Shown in pieces: positions 9,778-18,611 of a stretch of 64,000 nucleotides of DNA. This DNA comes from Betaproteobacteria bacterium (GTDB lineage Bacteria; Pseudomonadota; Gammaproteobacteria; Burkholderiales; Burkholderiaceae_C): assembly GCA_947453725.1 (NCBI GenBank), contig CANGHH010000003.1, positions 186,001 to 250,000 on the forward strand, written 5' to 3'. A program made the translations under genes and the position numbers. Position 1 is the first letter of the stretch. Each line of letters starts with the position of its first letter. Under the pieces are notes generated by a model, which was given only the letters and a program-made list of their open reading frames with translations, had not been told where the DNA came from and did no database searches.

Positions 9778-11601
9778 ATGGCGATGCGCGAGACCCTCGA
9801 ATTCCTGCTGAACGACTGGCTGCGCGTCGACGCGCTGCTCGACCGACCGCGCTTTGCCGACCACAGCGGCGAGACCTTCACCCAGGTGCTGGACACCTGC
9901 GAGCGCATCGCGCGCGAGAAATTCGCACCCTTCAACCGGCTCATCGACACCCAGGAACCGCACTTCGACGGCGAGCGCGTGCACCTGCCGCAGGCCACAC
10001 ACGACGCGCTGGCCGCCTATGTCGAGTCCGGCATGATGGCTGCCGCCCAGGACTACGACGTGGGCGGCATGCAACTGCCCTGCGTCATCCAGATGGCGGC
10101 CAAGAGCTTCTTCAGCCAGGCCAGCGTGGCCATCGGCGGCTATGCCATGCTGACCACTGGCAACGCCGGCTTGCTGATGGCCCACGGCAGCGCGCTGCAA
10201 CGCGAGGTCTTCGCCAAGAACGAATTCGCCGGCCGCTGGTTCGGCACCATGTGCCTGAGCGAACCGCAGGCCGGCTCGTCGCTGAGCGACGTGGCCACGC
10301 GGGCCGTGCCCGATGGTCCCGACTTTGAATCCGATCCGCTTGGCCCACGCTTTCGCCTGCGCGGCAACAAGATGTGGATCAGCGGCGGCGAGCACGAGAT
10401 CACCGAGAACATCATCCACCTGGTGCTGGCCAAGATCCCTGGCGCCGACGGCAAGCTGGTGCCCGGCACGCGCGGCATTTCGCTGTTCATCGTGCCCAAG
10501 AAGCTGGTGAACACGCGGGGCGAACTGACCGGCGAACGGAACGACGTGGCGCTGGCCGGCCTGAACCACAAGCTGGGCTACCGCGGCACGACCAACACGC
10601 TGCTGAATTTCGGCGAGGGCCAGTTCCCGGTGCGCGGCGAGTCCGGGGCCGTGGGCTACCTCGTCGGCCAGCCCGGCGAGGGCCTGCGCTGCATGTTCCA
10701 CATGATGAACGAGGCGCGCATCGGCGTCGGCCTGGGCGCGGTGATGCTGGGTTATGCCGGCTACGAGGCCAGCCTGTACTATGCGCGGCAGCGCAGCCAG
10801 GGCCGGCCCATCACGGGCAGCGGCAAGGACGCGTCGCTGCCGCCCGTCACGCTGATCCAGCACGCCGACATCAAGCGCATGCTGCTGGCGCAGAAGAGCT
10901 ATGTCGAAGGCGGCCTGGCGCTGGAACTGTATTGCGCCCGACTGGTCGACGAACTGAACACCGGCGACGAAGCCGCCGCGGCGCAGGCCGGCACGCTGCT
11001 GGAGGTGCTGACGCCGATCGCCAAGAGCTGGCCCAGCGAATGGTGCCTGGAAGCCAATTCGCTGGCCATCCAGGTGCTGGGTGGCTATGGCTACACGCGC
11101 GACTTCCCGGTCGAACAGCACTGGCGCGACAACCGCCTGAACATGATCCACGAAGGCACCCACGGCATCCAGGGCCTGGACCTGCTGGGCCGCAAGGTGG
11201 TCATGAACGGCGGCGCCGGCTTGAAGCTGCTGGCCACGCGCGTCGCCGCCACGGCCGAGCGGGCGGGCCAGGTGGAAGGTCTGGCCGAACACGCCAACGC
11301 TCTGGCGGCAGCGCTGCAAAGCCTGGGTGCGGCGACGAAGTCCGCCTGGGCCACCGGCGTGCCCGAAGAAGCCCTGGCCAATGCCACCCCCTATCTGCAG
11401 GCTTTCGGCCATCTGGTGCTGGCCTGGCTGTGGCTGGACGTCGCGCTGGCGGCCTGCACGGCGCAGGGCGACCTCGCATCTGGCAAGCTCGCGGCCATGC
11501 GCTACTTCTTTGTCTACGAATTGCCCAAGATCGACGCCTGGCTGGGCGTCGTCGCCCGCCGCGAAGCGCTGCCGCGCGAGATGCAGGACGCGTGGTTCTG
11601 A
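9778..11601 (+). CDS. Acyl-CoA dehydrogenase, long form with C-terminal extra domain
   Basis: Flavin-dependent acyl-CoA dehydrogenase, 607 aa. The FAD/substrate region 'GTMCLSEPQAGSSLSDVATRA' lies near residue 155 and 'MWISGGEHEI' near 200; the catalytic Glu is probably in 'MIHEGTHGIQGLDLLG' near residue 458. The last about 125 residues match the acetyl-CoA-dehydrogenase-like C-terminal extension found in proteins of this size class. It introduces the 2,3 double bond, feeding the fused hydratase/dehydrogenase upstream; electrons go to ETF. The distal small membrane protein gene begins 9 bp after its stop. Confidence 0.9.
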   Translation: MAMRETLEFLLNDWLRVDALLDRPRFADHSGETFTQVLDTCERIAREKFAPFNRLIDTQEPHFDGERVHLPQATHDALAAYVESGMMAAAQDYDVGGMQLPCVIQMAAKSFFSQASVAIGGYAMLTTGNAGLLMAHGSALQREVFAKNEFAGRWFGTMCLSEPQAGSSLSDVATRAVPDGPDFESDPLGPRFRLRGNKMWISGGEHEITENIIHLVLAKIPGADGKLVPGTRGISLFIVPKKLVNTRGELTGERNDVALAGLNHKLGYRGTTNTLLNFGEGQFPVRGESGAVGYLVGQPGEGLRCMFHMMNEARIGVGLGAVMLGYAGYEASLYYARQRSQGRPITGSGKDASLPPVTLIQHADIKRMLLAQKSYVEGGLALELYCARLVDELNTGDEAAAAQAGTLLEVLTPIAKSWPSEWCLEANSLAIQVLGGYGYTRDFPVEQHWRDNRLNMIHEGTHGIQGLDLLGRKVVMNGGAGLKLLATRVAATAERAGQVEGLAEHANALAAALQSLGAATKSAWATGVPEEALANATPYLQAFGHLVLAWLWLDVALAACTAQGDLASGKLAAMRYFFVYELPKIDAWLGVVARREALPREMQDAWF

Positions 11602-11609
11602 ACGCCCCG

Positions 11610-11822
11610 ATGAGCAGCGCGGCCCTCGACAAGTGGATCTGGGTGCTGGTCTACGGCGGTCTGCTGCTGCTCAGCCTGGGCCTGTTCGTGAAGCGCAGTG
11701 ACGCAGGCCTGGGCTGGACGCTGATCGGGCTGGGCGCGGTCGTCGCGCTGGCGGGCGCGGTGCTCGTCTGGGTGCGCTCGCGGATGCTGGAAGCACCCGC
11801 CCACGAACAGGAACGTCCATGA
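11610..11822 (+). CDS. Small two-helix membrane protein
   Basis: 70-residue protein with two hydrophobic helices (about 8-24 and 33-53) joined by 'KRSDAGLG', and a polar C-terminus. I do not recognise a family. Its TGA overlaps the ATG of the lipoprotein hydrolase (ATGA) and it starts 9 bp after the acyl-CoA dehydrogenase stop, so it is very likely translated. Context suggests a membrane partner or anchor for a neighbouring enzyme, but this is only position-based. Confidence 0.65.
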   Translation: MSSAALDKWIWVLVYGGLLLLSLGLFVKRSDAGLGWTLIGLGAVVALAGAVLVWVRSRMLEAPAHEQERP

Positions 11823-13237
11823 ACGCCACCCCCCTCAACCGCATGACCCGCCGCCTGCTGCTGGTCGCCGCCCTGGCCATGCTGGCGGGCTGCGCAGCGG
11901 GCCCGGTGTCGGCGCCGCCCGCCGCCACTGCGCCCACCGCGCCCGACGCCCACCCGCCCATCGTCTTCGTGCACGGCAATGGCGACACCGCCGCGCTGTG
12001 GCTGACCACGATCTGGCGTTTCGAATCGAACGGCTGGCCGCGCGATCGCCTGCACGCCATCGACCTGCCTTACCCGCTGGCCCGCGACCTCGACGATGTG
12101 GCCCAGGCTGGCCGCACCTCGACCACCGAGCACCGCCTGTTCCTGGCCGCCGAGGTCGACCGCGTGCTGCGTCGCACCGGTGCGAAGCAGGTCGTGCTGA
12201 TCGGCAACTCCCGCGGCGGCCATGCGATCCGCAGTTTCATCGCCCAGGGCGGGGCGGCCCAGGTCAGCCACGCCATCCTCGGCGGCACACCCAACCATGG
12301 CGTGCAGGCCAACGCCGCCGTGCGGCCGATGAACGAATTCAATGGCGCCGGCCCCTTCCTGAACGCGCTGAACAACCAGGGCGCGCCCGGTGTCGAAATC
12401 ACGCCCGGCCCCAAGTGGCTGACGGTGCGCTCGGACAACAACGACAAGTTCGCCCAGCCCGACGGTGCCTGGCTGGGCATGCCCGGCCAGCCGACCCATG
12501 TGGGCTTCGACGGCCCGGCCTTGAAGGGCGCGCTGAACACCGTCGTCGCCGGCATCGACCACCGCGAAACGTCCTACAGCCCGCAGGCCTTCGAAGCCGC
12601 ATATCGCTTCATCACCGGGCAGGCCCCGGCGCAAAGGCAAGTCCAGCCTGAGGCCCGCGTCGTGCTCGACGGCCAGGTCAGCGGGCAGGGCCTGGGCAAC
12701 GACCCGGCGAAGGGCAGTTACGCCACCAACCTGCCGCTGGCCGGCGCGACGGTCGAGGTCTACGCCACCGACCCGGCCACCGGCGAACGCCAGGGTGAGG
12801 CCCGCTGGCGCAAGGCCGTCGGACCCGACGGCCGCTGGGGTCCGTTTCAGGCCGATGGCCGCAGCAGCTACGAATTCGTCATCAGCGCCCCGGGCTACGC
12901 CGTGCTGCACGTCTACCGTTCGGCGTTCCCGCGCTCGTCGGACTTCGTCCACTTCCGCGCCGAGCGCCTGGCCGAGGCCGACCAGGGCGCCGGCGCCGTG
13001 ATCAGCCTGAGCCGCCCGCGCGGCTATTTCGGCCTGCCGCGCGACCACATCGTGCTCGACGGGCAGGACCCGGCGCCGGGCATACCGCGCGGCGTGGCCG
13101 GCGTGGCGGTGTCCAAAGTGAAACTGCCGGCCGCGCCCCAGCGCGCGGTGGTCGGCCAGTTCAACGGCGAACGCATCGTCGGCCGCAACTGGCCGGCGGC
13201 CGAGAACCACCTGGTCCTGCTGGAACTGCAGTACTGA
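11819..13237 (+). CDS. Lipoprotein alpha/beta hydrolase with C-terminal beta domain
   Basis: 472 aa. A basic N-terminus, hydrophobic helix and lipobox LAGC (lipidated Cys25) predict an outer-membrane or periplasmic lipoprotein. The hydrolase domain (about 45-270) begins 'PIVFVHGNGDTAALW', with nucleophile Ser131 in GNSRG and 'GGTPNHGV', the last resembling lipases. Residues about 285-472 look like two Ig/carboxypeptidase-regulatory-like beta modules ('NLPLAGATVEVYATDPATGE', 'EFVISAPGYAVLHVYR'). Probable secreted esterase or lipase that would release acyl substrates for the downstream pathway (inference). The start overlaps the preceding small membrane protein. Confidence 0.78.
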   Translation: MNATPLNRMTRRLLLVAALAMLAGCAAGPVSAPPAATAPTAPDAHPPIVFVHGNGDTAALWLTTIWRFESNGWPRDRLHAIDLPYPLARDLDDVAQAGRTSTTEHRLFLAAEVDRVLRRTGAKQVVLIGNSRGGHAIRSFIAQGGAAQVSHAILGGTPNHGVQANAAVRPMNEFNGAGPFLNALNNQGAPGVEITPGPKWLTVRSDNNDKFAQPDGAWLGMPGQPTHVGFDGPALKGALNTVVAGIDHRETSYSPQAFEAAYRFITGQAPAQRQVQPEARVVLDGQVSGQGLGNDPAKGSYATNLPLAGATVEVYATDPATGERQGEARWRKAVGPDGRWGPFQADGRSSYEFVISAPGYAVLHVYRSAFPRSSDFVHFRAERLAEADQGAGAVISLSRPRGYFGLPRDHIVLDGQDPAPGIPRGVAGVAVSKVKLPAAPQRAVVGQFNGERIVGRNWPAAENHLVLLELQY

Positions 13238-13292
13238 TCCCAAGCGCGCCCGAGCGCGTCAACCGCGACCCCACCAGCCGAAGGAAAAGACC

Positions 13293-14081
13293 ATGGGCAC
13301 CCCGATCCAGAAACTGTTCGACCTGAGCGGGCAGACCGCCCTGGTCACCGGCGGCTCACGCGGCCTGGGCCTGCAGATGGCCGAAGCGCTGGGCGAAGCC
13401 GGCGCCACCGTGATGCTGTGTTCGCGCAAGGCCGCCGATCTGGAGCAGGCTGCCGCCCAACTGGCGGCGCGCGGCATCACCGCGCACTGGATCGCCGCCG
13501 ACGCGAGCAAGGCCGACGAGGTGCAGCGCGTGGTTGCCGAAACCATGGCCAGGCTGGGCCGTATCGACATCCTGGTCAACAACGCCGGCGCCACCTGGGG
13601 CGCGCCCGCCGAAGACCACCCCATCGAGGCCTGGGACAAGGTGATGAACCTGAACATCCGCAGCCTCTTCCTGTTCGCCCAGGCGGTGGCCAAGGCCAGC
13701 ATGATTCCGAACCGCCACGGCCGCATCATCAACATCGCCAGCATCGCCGGCCTGAGCGGCAACATGGACGTCAAGTTCATCGCCTACGGCACCAGCAAGG
13801 GCGCCGCGGTGAACTTCACGCGCACGCTGGCCGGCGAGTGGGGCGCCTACGGCATCACGGTCAACGCGCTGGCGCCGGGCTTCTTCCCGAGCAAGATGAC
13901 GCAGGGCACGCTGGACCATTTCGGCGCCGACAAGATGGCCGCCGGCGCCCCTTTGAAGCGCATTGGCGACGACGACGACCTGAAGGGCGCGGTGCTGCTG
14001 TTCGCCAGCGCGGCGGGCAAGCACATCACCGGGCAGATCCTGGCCGTGGACGGCGGCGTGTCGGCGGTGCACGGTGCCTGA
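13293..14081 (+). CDS. SDR family oxidoreductase
   Basis: Classical short-chain dehydrogenase, 262 aa: nucleotide motif TGGSRGLG (19-26), NNAG (96-99), and catalytic Ser150, Tyr165, Lys169. 'CSRKAADLEQA' after the second strand suggests NADP(H) because of the Arg/Lys pair (inference). Start ATG with an upstream AAGGAAAAG. It overlaps or abuts the next thioesterase gene. In a beta-oxidation setting it could be a 3-hydroxyacyl-CoA or branched-chain hydroxyacyl dehydrogenase; the exact substrate is not visible. Confidence 0.88.
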   Translation: MGTPIQKLFDLSGQTALVTGGSRGLGLQMAEALGEAGATVMLCSRKAADLEQAAAQLAARGITAHWIAADASKADEVQRVVAETMARLGRIDILVNNAGATWGAPAEDHPIEAWDKVMNLNIRSLFLFAQAVAKASMIPNRHGRIINIASIAGLSGNMDVKFIAYGTSKGAAVNFTRTLAGEWGAYGITVNALAPGFFPSKMTQGTLDHFGADKMAAGAPLKRIGDDDDLKGAVLLFASAAGKHITGQILAVDGGVSAVHGA

Positions 14082-14100
14082 CGTGCCTGACGTGCCTGTG
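14074..14100 (+). repeat. 9-bp tandem repeat with three GTG codons at a gene start
   Basis: GTGCCTGAC occurs twice, followed by a third copy differing in its last two bases. It spans the SDR stop and the thioesterase start. Being a multiple of three, copy-number change would keep the frame of the thioesterase. Confidence 0.85.
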
Positions 14101-14544
14101 ACCGCGCTGGACTTCCAGGTCCAGATCCCCTTCGTCGAACTGCTGGGCATGGAACTGATGCGCTTCGAACCCGGCGAGGCCGAGATCCACCTCGACCTGC
14201 GCCAGGAGCTGACCAATTCCTGGGGCGTGGCCCACGGCGGCGTGACGATGACGCTGCTCGACGTGGTGATGGCCCACGCCGCGCGCAGCCCGCGCGAGGC
14301 TGGCGGTGAAACCCAGCCCGGCGTCGTCACCATCGAGATGAAGACCAGCTTCATGCGCCCCGGCCTGGGCCGCCTGGTGGCCACCGGCAAGCGCCTGCAC
14401 GGCACCGTCTCGCTGGCCTTCTGCGAAGGCTATGTGCACGACGCCCAAGGCGTGCTGATGGCCCACGCCAGCGGCACCTTCAAGTACATGAAAGGCCTGC
14501 CTGTCGGCGGCCGGCGTGTCCAGAAACTCAACGCATCGGATTGA
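14074..14544 (+). CDS. PaaI-type hotdog thioesterase; GTG start ambiguous
   Basis: Up to 156 aa. The hotdog signature 'NSWGVAHGGVTMTLLDVVMAHAA' and 'IEMKTSFMRPG' place it in the PaaI/YbgC acyl-CoA thioesterase superfamily. The start lies in three tandem 9-bp units (GTGCCTGAC, GTGCCTGAC, GTGCCTGTG), giving candidate GTG starts at 14074, 14083 and 14092; the first overlaps the SDR stop by 8 bp. Domain content is unaffected. It is followed directly by a reductase gene at 14550. The function is inferred from family and operon. Confidence 0.82.
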   Translation: MPDVPDVPVTALDFQVQIPFVELLGMELMRFEPGEAEIHLDLRQELTNSWGVAHGGVTMTLLDVVMAHAARSPREAGGETQPGVVTIEMKTSFMRPGLGRLVATGKRLHGTVSLAFCEGYVHDAQGVLMAHASGTFKYMKGLPVGGRRVQKLNASD

Positions 14545-14549
14545 TCAAC

Positions 14550-15566
14550 ATGACGCTCAACCAACGCATCGTTCTCGCCGCCCGCCCGGCCGGTGAGGCC
14601 ACGCTCGACAACTTCCGACTGGAGTCGGTCGAAGTTCCCGCGCTGGCCGACGGCCAGGTGCTGGTGCGCAACCACCACCTGAGCCTCGACCCCTACATGC
14701 GCATGCGCATGAACGACGCCAAGAGCTACGCCGCGCCCCAGGCCATCGGCGAGCCGATGATCGGCGGCACCGCGGGCGAAGTCGTCGAATCGCGCCACGA
14801 CGGCTACGCCGCCGGCGACACCGTGGTCGGCATGGGCGGCTGGCAGCAATACACCGTCGTCAACGCCGCCGTGCCGGGCGCGATGCGCAAGGTCGACGCC
14901 TCGGTCATCCCCTTGTCGGCCTACCTGGGTGCGGTCGGCATGCCTGGCGTCACGGCCTGGGTCGGGTTGATCCACCTGATCGCACCCAAGGCCGGCGAAA
15001 CCATCGTCGTCGACGCCGCCAGCGGCGCCGTCGGCAGCGCGGTCGGCCAGCTGGCCAAGTCGCGCGGCTGCCAGGTGGTCGGTCTGGCCGGCGGCGCCGA
15101 CAAGTGCGCCTACGTGGTCGATGAACTGGGCTTCGACGCCTGCATCGACTACAAGCAGCACCGCGACTTCGCGTCGCTGGCGGCCGCGCTGGACGCCGCG
15201 GCGCCCCAGGGCGTCGACGGCCTGTTCGAGAACGTCGGCGGCCTGATCCTCAACGTCGTGCTGTCGCGCATGAACGCCTTCGGCCGCATCGCGCTGTGCG
15301 GCATGATTTCCGGCTACGACGGCCAGCCCATGGCGATCACCGACCCGCGTCTGCTGCTGACCCAGCGCCTGAAGCTGCAGGGCTTCATCGTCAGCGAACA
15401 CATGAGCCTGTGGCCGGGTGCGCTGAAGGAGTTGGGCGGCCTGGTCGCCAGCGGCCAGCTGAAGTACCGCGAAAGCGTGGCGCAGGGCATCGCTGCAGCG
15501 CCCGAAGCATTCCTCGGTCTGCTGAAGGGCCGGAACTTCGGCAAGCAACTGGTGAAATTGATTTGA
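14550..15566 (+). CDS. NADP-dependent oxidoreductase, zinc-independent MDR (CurA/leukotriene B4 dehydrogenase-like)
   Basis: 338 aa from ATG 14550; the upstream TTG at 14541 is in frame but starts before the previous stop. The N-terminal groES-like domain has 'HLSLDPYMRMRM', the signature of the zinc-free medium-chain reductases such as YncB and leukotriene B4 12-hydroxydehydrogenase. The Rossmann part has 'ASGAVGSAVGQLAKSRGCQV' and 'ENVGG'. No zinc-ligand pattern. It likely reduces an enone or 2-enoyl compound with NADPH. Its stop TGA overlaps a TTG start of the next gene (TTGA). Confidence 0.9.
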   Translation: MTLNQRIVLAARPAGEATLDNFRLESVEVPALADGQVLVRNHHLSLDPYMRMRMNDAKSYAAPQAIGEPMIGGTAGEVVESRHDGYAAGDTVVGMGGWQQYTVVNAAVPGAMRKVDASVIPLSAYLGAVGMPGVTAWVGLIHLIAPKAGETIVVDAASGAVGSAVGQLAKSRGCQVVGLAGGADKCAYVVDELGFDACIDYKQHRDFASLAAALDAAAPQGVDGLFENVGGLILNVVLSRMNAFGRIALCGMISGYDGQPMAITDPRLLLTQRLKLQGFIVSEHMSLWPGALKELGGLVASGQLKYRESVAQGIAAAPEAFLGLLKGRNFGKQLVKLI

Positions 15567-16009
15567 ACTGGACCTACCAGCGCTTTCAGGCGCTCAGCGT
15601 GGACGCGCTCTACGACGCGCTGGCGCTGCGTGCCGAGGTCTTCGTCGTCGAACAGGCCTGCGTCTTCCAGGACGCCGACGGCGCCGACCGCGCCAGCGGC
15701 CACCTGCTGGGCCGCGACGCCGCCGGCGTGCTGCAGGCCTATCTGCGCATCGTCGACCCGGGCGTGAAGTACGCCGAACCGTCACTGGGTCGCGTGATCA
15801 CCTCGCCGGCATCGCGCGGTACGGGCCTGGGCCACAGGCTGATCGACGAAGGCCTGGCACGCTGTGAGGCGGCCTGGCCAGGGCGAGCCATCCGCATCGG
15901 CGCCCAAGCCCGGCTCGAAGCCTTCTACGCCAGCCACGGCTTCGTGCGCGAGGGCGCCGACTACATCGAAGACGGCATCCCCCACTGCGAGATGGTGCGC
16001 GCGGCATGA
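15563..16009 (+). CDS. elaA: ElaA-type GNAT N-acetyltransferase (TTG start)
   Basis: 148 aa. Start TTG at 15563 is chosen because it gives 'MNWTYQRFQALSVDALYDAL', which matches the short N-terminus of ElaA proteins, and because it forms a TTGA overlap with the preceding stop. Typical ElaA segments follow: 'LRAEVFVVEQACVFQDADG' and the acetyl-CoA loop region 'SRGTGLGHRLIDEGL'. Acceptor unknown in the family. Its TGA overlaps the next ATG by 4 bp. It is probably a passenger within this operon rather than a pathway enzyme. Confidence 0.85.
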   Translation: MNWTYQRFQALSVDALYDALALRAEVFVVEQACVFQDADGADRASGHLLGRDAAGVLQAYLRIVDPGVKYAEPSLGRVITSPASRGTGLGHRLIDEGLARCEAAWPGRAIRIGAQARLEAFYASHGFVREGADYIEDGIPHCEMVRAA

Positions 16010-17673
16010 ACGCCACCCATGCCGTCACCAACCAGGCGGCGCCCTTCGTCGGCGCCAACCTGTTCGACGGCAACCGCCCGCTGCGCGACGCCCTGGCCCT
16101 GCACGCGCCCACGCTCGACACCACCGCGCTGCGCGCCCTGGGCGCCGAGGCCGGATCGACCGCGATGCAGACCGACGCGCGCCTGGCCAACACCCACCGG
16201 CCTGTGCTGCACACCCACGACCGGTTCGGCCACCGCACCGACGAGGTCGAGTTCCACCCCAGCTACCACGCGCTGATGGGCCGCGCGCTGGCGCATGGCC
16301 TGCACGGCACGCCGTGGACGGCCGGTGCCGGCGCGCACCTCCAGCGCGCTGCGGCCTTCATGATCTTCACCGAGGCCGAGCCCAGCGTGCTGTGCCCGGT
16401 GTCGATGAGCTACGCCGTCACGCCCGCCCTGCGCGCCAACCCCGCGCTGCACGCGGTCTGGGGCCCCAAGCTGGCCAGCACGGCTTACGACGCGCGCTTC
16501 GGGCCCATCGAGCAGAAGTCGGCCGCGACCATGGGCATGGGCATGACCGAGAAGCAGGGCGGCTCCGACGTCCGTTCCAACAGCACCCGCGCCGTGTTCG
16601 ACGGCGACGACGCCTGGGGCCGGCGCTTTGCGGTCACCGGCCACAAGTGGTTCTTCTCGGCGCCGATGTGCGATGCCTTCCTGGTCCTGGCGCAGACGCC
16701 GGCCGGGCTCAGCTGCCTGTTCCTGCCGCGCTGGCTGCCCGACGGCAGGCTCAATGCCATCGCCATCCAGCGCCTGAAGGACAAGCTCGGCAACCATGCC
16801 AACGCCAGCAGCGAAGTCGAGTTCGACGGCGCCTGCGCCTGGCTGGTCGGCGAGGAAGGCCGTGGCGTGCCGCAGATCCTGGCCATGGGCGCCTTGACGC
16901 GGCTGGACTGCGCCCTCGGCACCGCCGGCCTGATGCGCCAGGCGCTGAGCCTGGCGCTGCACCACACCGCGCAGCGCAGCGCCTTCGGCAAGCCGCTGAT
17001 CGCCCAGCCGCTGATGCGCAATGTGCTGGCCGACCTGGCGCTGGAAAGCGAGGCCGCCACCGCGCTGGCACTGCGCCTGGCCGTGGCCGTGGACCGCACG
17101 GAAAACGGCGGCGCCGGCGGCGGCGATGCCGGCCACGAACAGGTGATGCGCCGCCTGCTGACGCCGGTTGCCAAGTTCTGGATCTGCAAGCGCGGCAGCG
17201 GCTTTGCGCAGGAGGCGATGGAATGCCTGGGCGGCAACGGCTATGTCGAAGCGGCGGGCGAGGGCGTGATGGCGCGCATCTACCGCGAGATGCCCTTGAA
17301 CAGCATCTGGGAAGGCGCCGGCAACATCATGGCGCTGGATCTGCTGCGTGCCCTTCGCGGGTCCGATGTCGCGCCGGCGCTGGAACACGAATTCGCCCCG
17401 GCGCGCGGCGCGCACGCCGCTTTCGACCGCGCGGCGGCCGCCGTGCTGCAGCACATCGACGGGGTTTTCGCCGAAGGCCAGGCCCGCGGCCTGGCGCGCG
17501 ATGTCGCGCTGCTGCTGCAAGCCAGCCTGCTGCACCGGCAGGCGCCCGGCGCGGTCTTCGACGCCTTCTGCGACGCGCGGCTGGCGCAGGCCAGCGACGT
17601 CTACGGCCTGCTGCCCGTCCGCCACGACCTGCAAGCCCTGATCAACCGTTCCCTGCCCACGGAGACCTGCTGA
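16006..17673 (+). CDS. AidB-like acyl-CoA dehydrogenase
   Basis: 555 aa. The opening 'NQAAPFVGANLFDGNRPLRDAL' and 'HPSYHALMGRALAHGLHG' are characteristic of AidB, an isovaleryl-CoA-dehydrogenase homologue linked to alkylation response in Escherichia coli. 'MGMTEKQGGSDVRSNSTRA' is the FAD-side loop, and 'YREMPLNSIWEGAGNIMALD' carries the probable catalytic Glu. Here it sits in an acyl-CoA catabolic operon rather than a repair locus, so a metabolic role is at least as likely. ATGA overlap upstream; TGATG overlap with the GST gene downstream. Confidence 0.88.
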   Translation: MNATHAVTNQAAPFVGANLFDGNRPLRDALALHAPTLDTTALRALGAEAGSTAMQTDARLANTHRPVLHTHDRFGHRTDEVEFHPSYHALMGRALAHGLHGTPWTAGAGAHLQRAAAFMIFTEAEPSVLCPVSMSYAVTPALRANPALHAVWGPKLASTAYDARFGPIEQKSAATMGMGMTEKQGGSDVRSNSTRAVFDGDDAWGRRFAVTGHKWFFSAPMCDAFLVLAQTPAGLSCLFLPRWLPDGRLNAIAIQRLKDKLGNHANASSEVEFDGACAWLVGEEGRGVPQILAMGALTRLDCALGTAGLMRQALSLALHHTAQRSAFGKPLIAQPLMRNVLADLALESEAATALALRLAVAVDRTENGGAGGGDAGHEQVMRRLLTPVAKFWICKRGSGFAQEAMECLGGNGYVEAAGEGVMARIYREMPLNSIWEGAGNIMALDLLRALRGSDVAPALEHEFAPARGAHAAFDRAAAAVLQHIDGVFAEGQARGLARDVALLLQASLLHRQAPGAVFDAFCDARLAQASDVYGLLPVRHDLQALINRSLPTETC

Positions 17674-18611
17674 TGAACGCAGCAAGGGACAGCCTGATCC
17701 TGCACCACTACGACGGCTCGCCGTTCTCGGAAAAGGTGCGCCTGATGCTGGGCTACAAGCGCCTGGCCTGGCGCTCGGTCAAGGTGCCGGTGATCATGCC
17801 CAAGCCCGATGTCACCGCGCTGACCGGCGGCTACCGCAAGACGCCCATCGTGCAGGTCGGCGCCGATGTCTATTGCGACACGGCCTTGATCGCGCAGTTG
17901 CTGGAGGCGCGAGCGCCCCGGCCGTCGCTGTTTCCGCCCAGCCAGCCCTTGGCGCCGCTGCTGGCGCAATGGGCTGACAGCACGCTGTTCTGGACTGTCA
18001 TTCCCTATGCCATGCAGCCCGCCGGCATCGCTGACATCTTCAAGGGCGCGCCGCCCGAGGTGTTGAAGGCCTTCAGCGCCGACCGCGCACCCTTCACCGC
18101 CGGCATGAAACGGCAGACGGCCGCCGACGCCACCGTCAACCTCGCCGCCTACCTGGGCAGTCTGGAGGCCCAACTGGCCGACGGCCGCCCCTTTCTGCTG
18201 GGCCTCGAGGCCTCGATCGCCGACTTCGCCGTGGCGCACGGCGTCTGGTACCTGCGGCGGGCCGGTGCCCTGGCCGAGATCGTCGCCCGTCATGCCCAAC
18301 TCGGTGCCTGGCTGGATCGCCTACTGGCCATCGGCCACGGCCCGTCCGAACCCATGACCAGCCAGCAGGCGCTGGCCGTCGCGAAGGCGGCCCCGTCGCA
18401 CGCCCCGACGGCGGTGCAGCCGGGTCTCGGCTTCGCAGCCGGCCAGGTCGTCAGCGTCACGCCCACCGATTACGGCATGGACCCGGTGACCGGCACCCTG
18501 GTCGGCCTGAACGCCGACGAGGTGGTGGTGGCGCGCGACGACGAACGCGCCGGCCGCGTCCACGTCCACTTCCCGCGCCGCGGGTTCGAGATTCAGCAGG
18601 AGACGACATGA
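17673..18611 (+). CDS. Glutathione S-transferase family protein with extra C-terminal domain
   Basis: 312 aa. The N-terminal thioredoxin-like part begins 'LILHHYDGSPFSEKVRLMLG', where Ser18/Phe19 occupy the usual active-site position, and contains 'GGYRKTPIVQVGADVYCDT', the cis-Pro and Asp/Thr glutathione contacts. An alpha-helical C-domain follows to about residue 225. Residues about 250-312 ('GFAAGQVVSVTPTDYGMDPV' onward) form an additional beta-rich tail not present in ordinary 200-230-residue GSTs. The start overlaps the AidB-like stop (TGATG) and its stop overlaps the SDR ATG. Confidence 0.8.
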   Translation: MNAARDSLILHHYDGSPFSEKVRLMLGYKRLAWRSVKVPVIMPKPDVTALTGGYRKTPIVQVGADVYCDTALIAQLLEARAPRPSLFPPSQPLAPLLAQWADSTLFWTVIPYAMQPAGIADIFKGAPPEVLKAFSADRAPFTAGMKRQTAADATVNLAAYLGSLEAQLADGRPFLLGLEASIADFAVAHGVWYLRRAGALAEIVARHAQLGAWLDRLLAIGHGPSEPMTSQQALAVAKAAPSHAPTAVQPGLGFAAGQVVSVTPTDYGMDPVTGTLVGLNADEVVVARDDERAGRVHVHFPRRGFEIQQETT

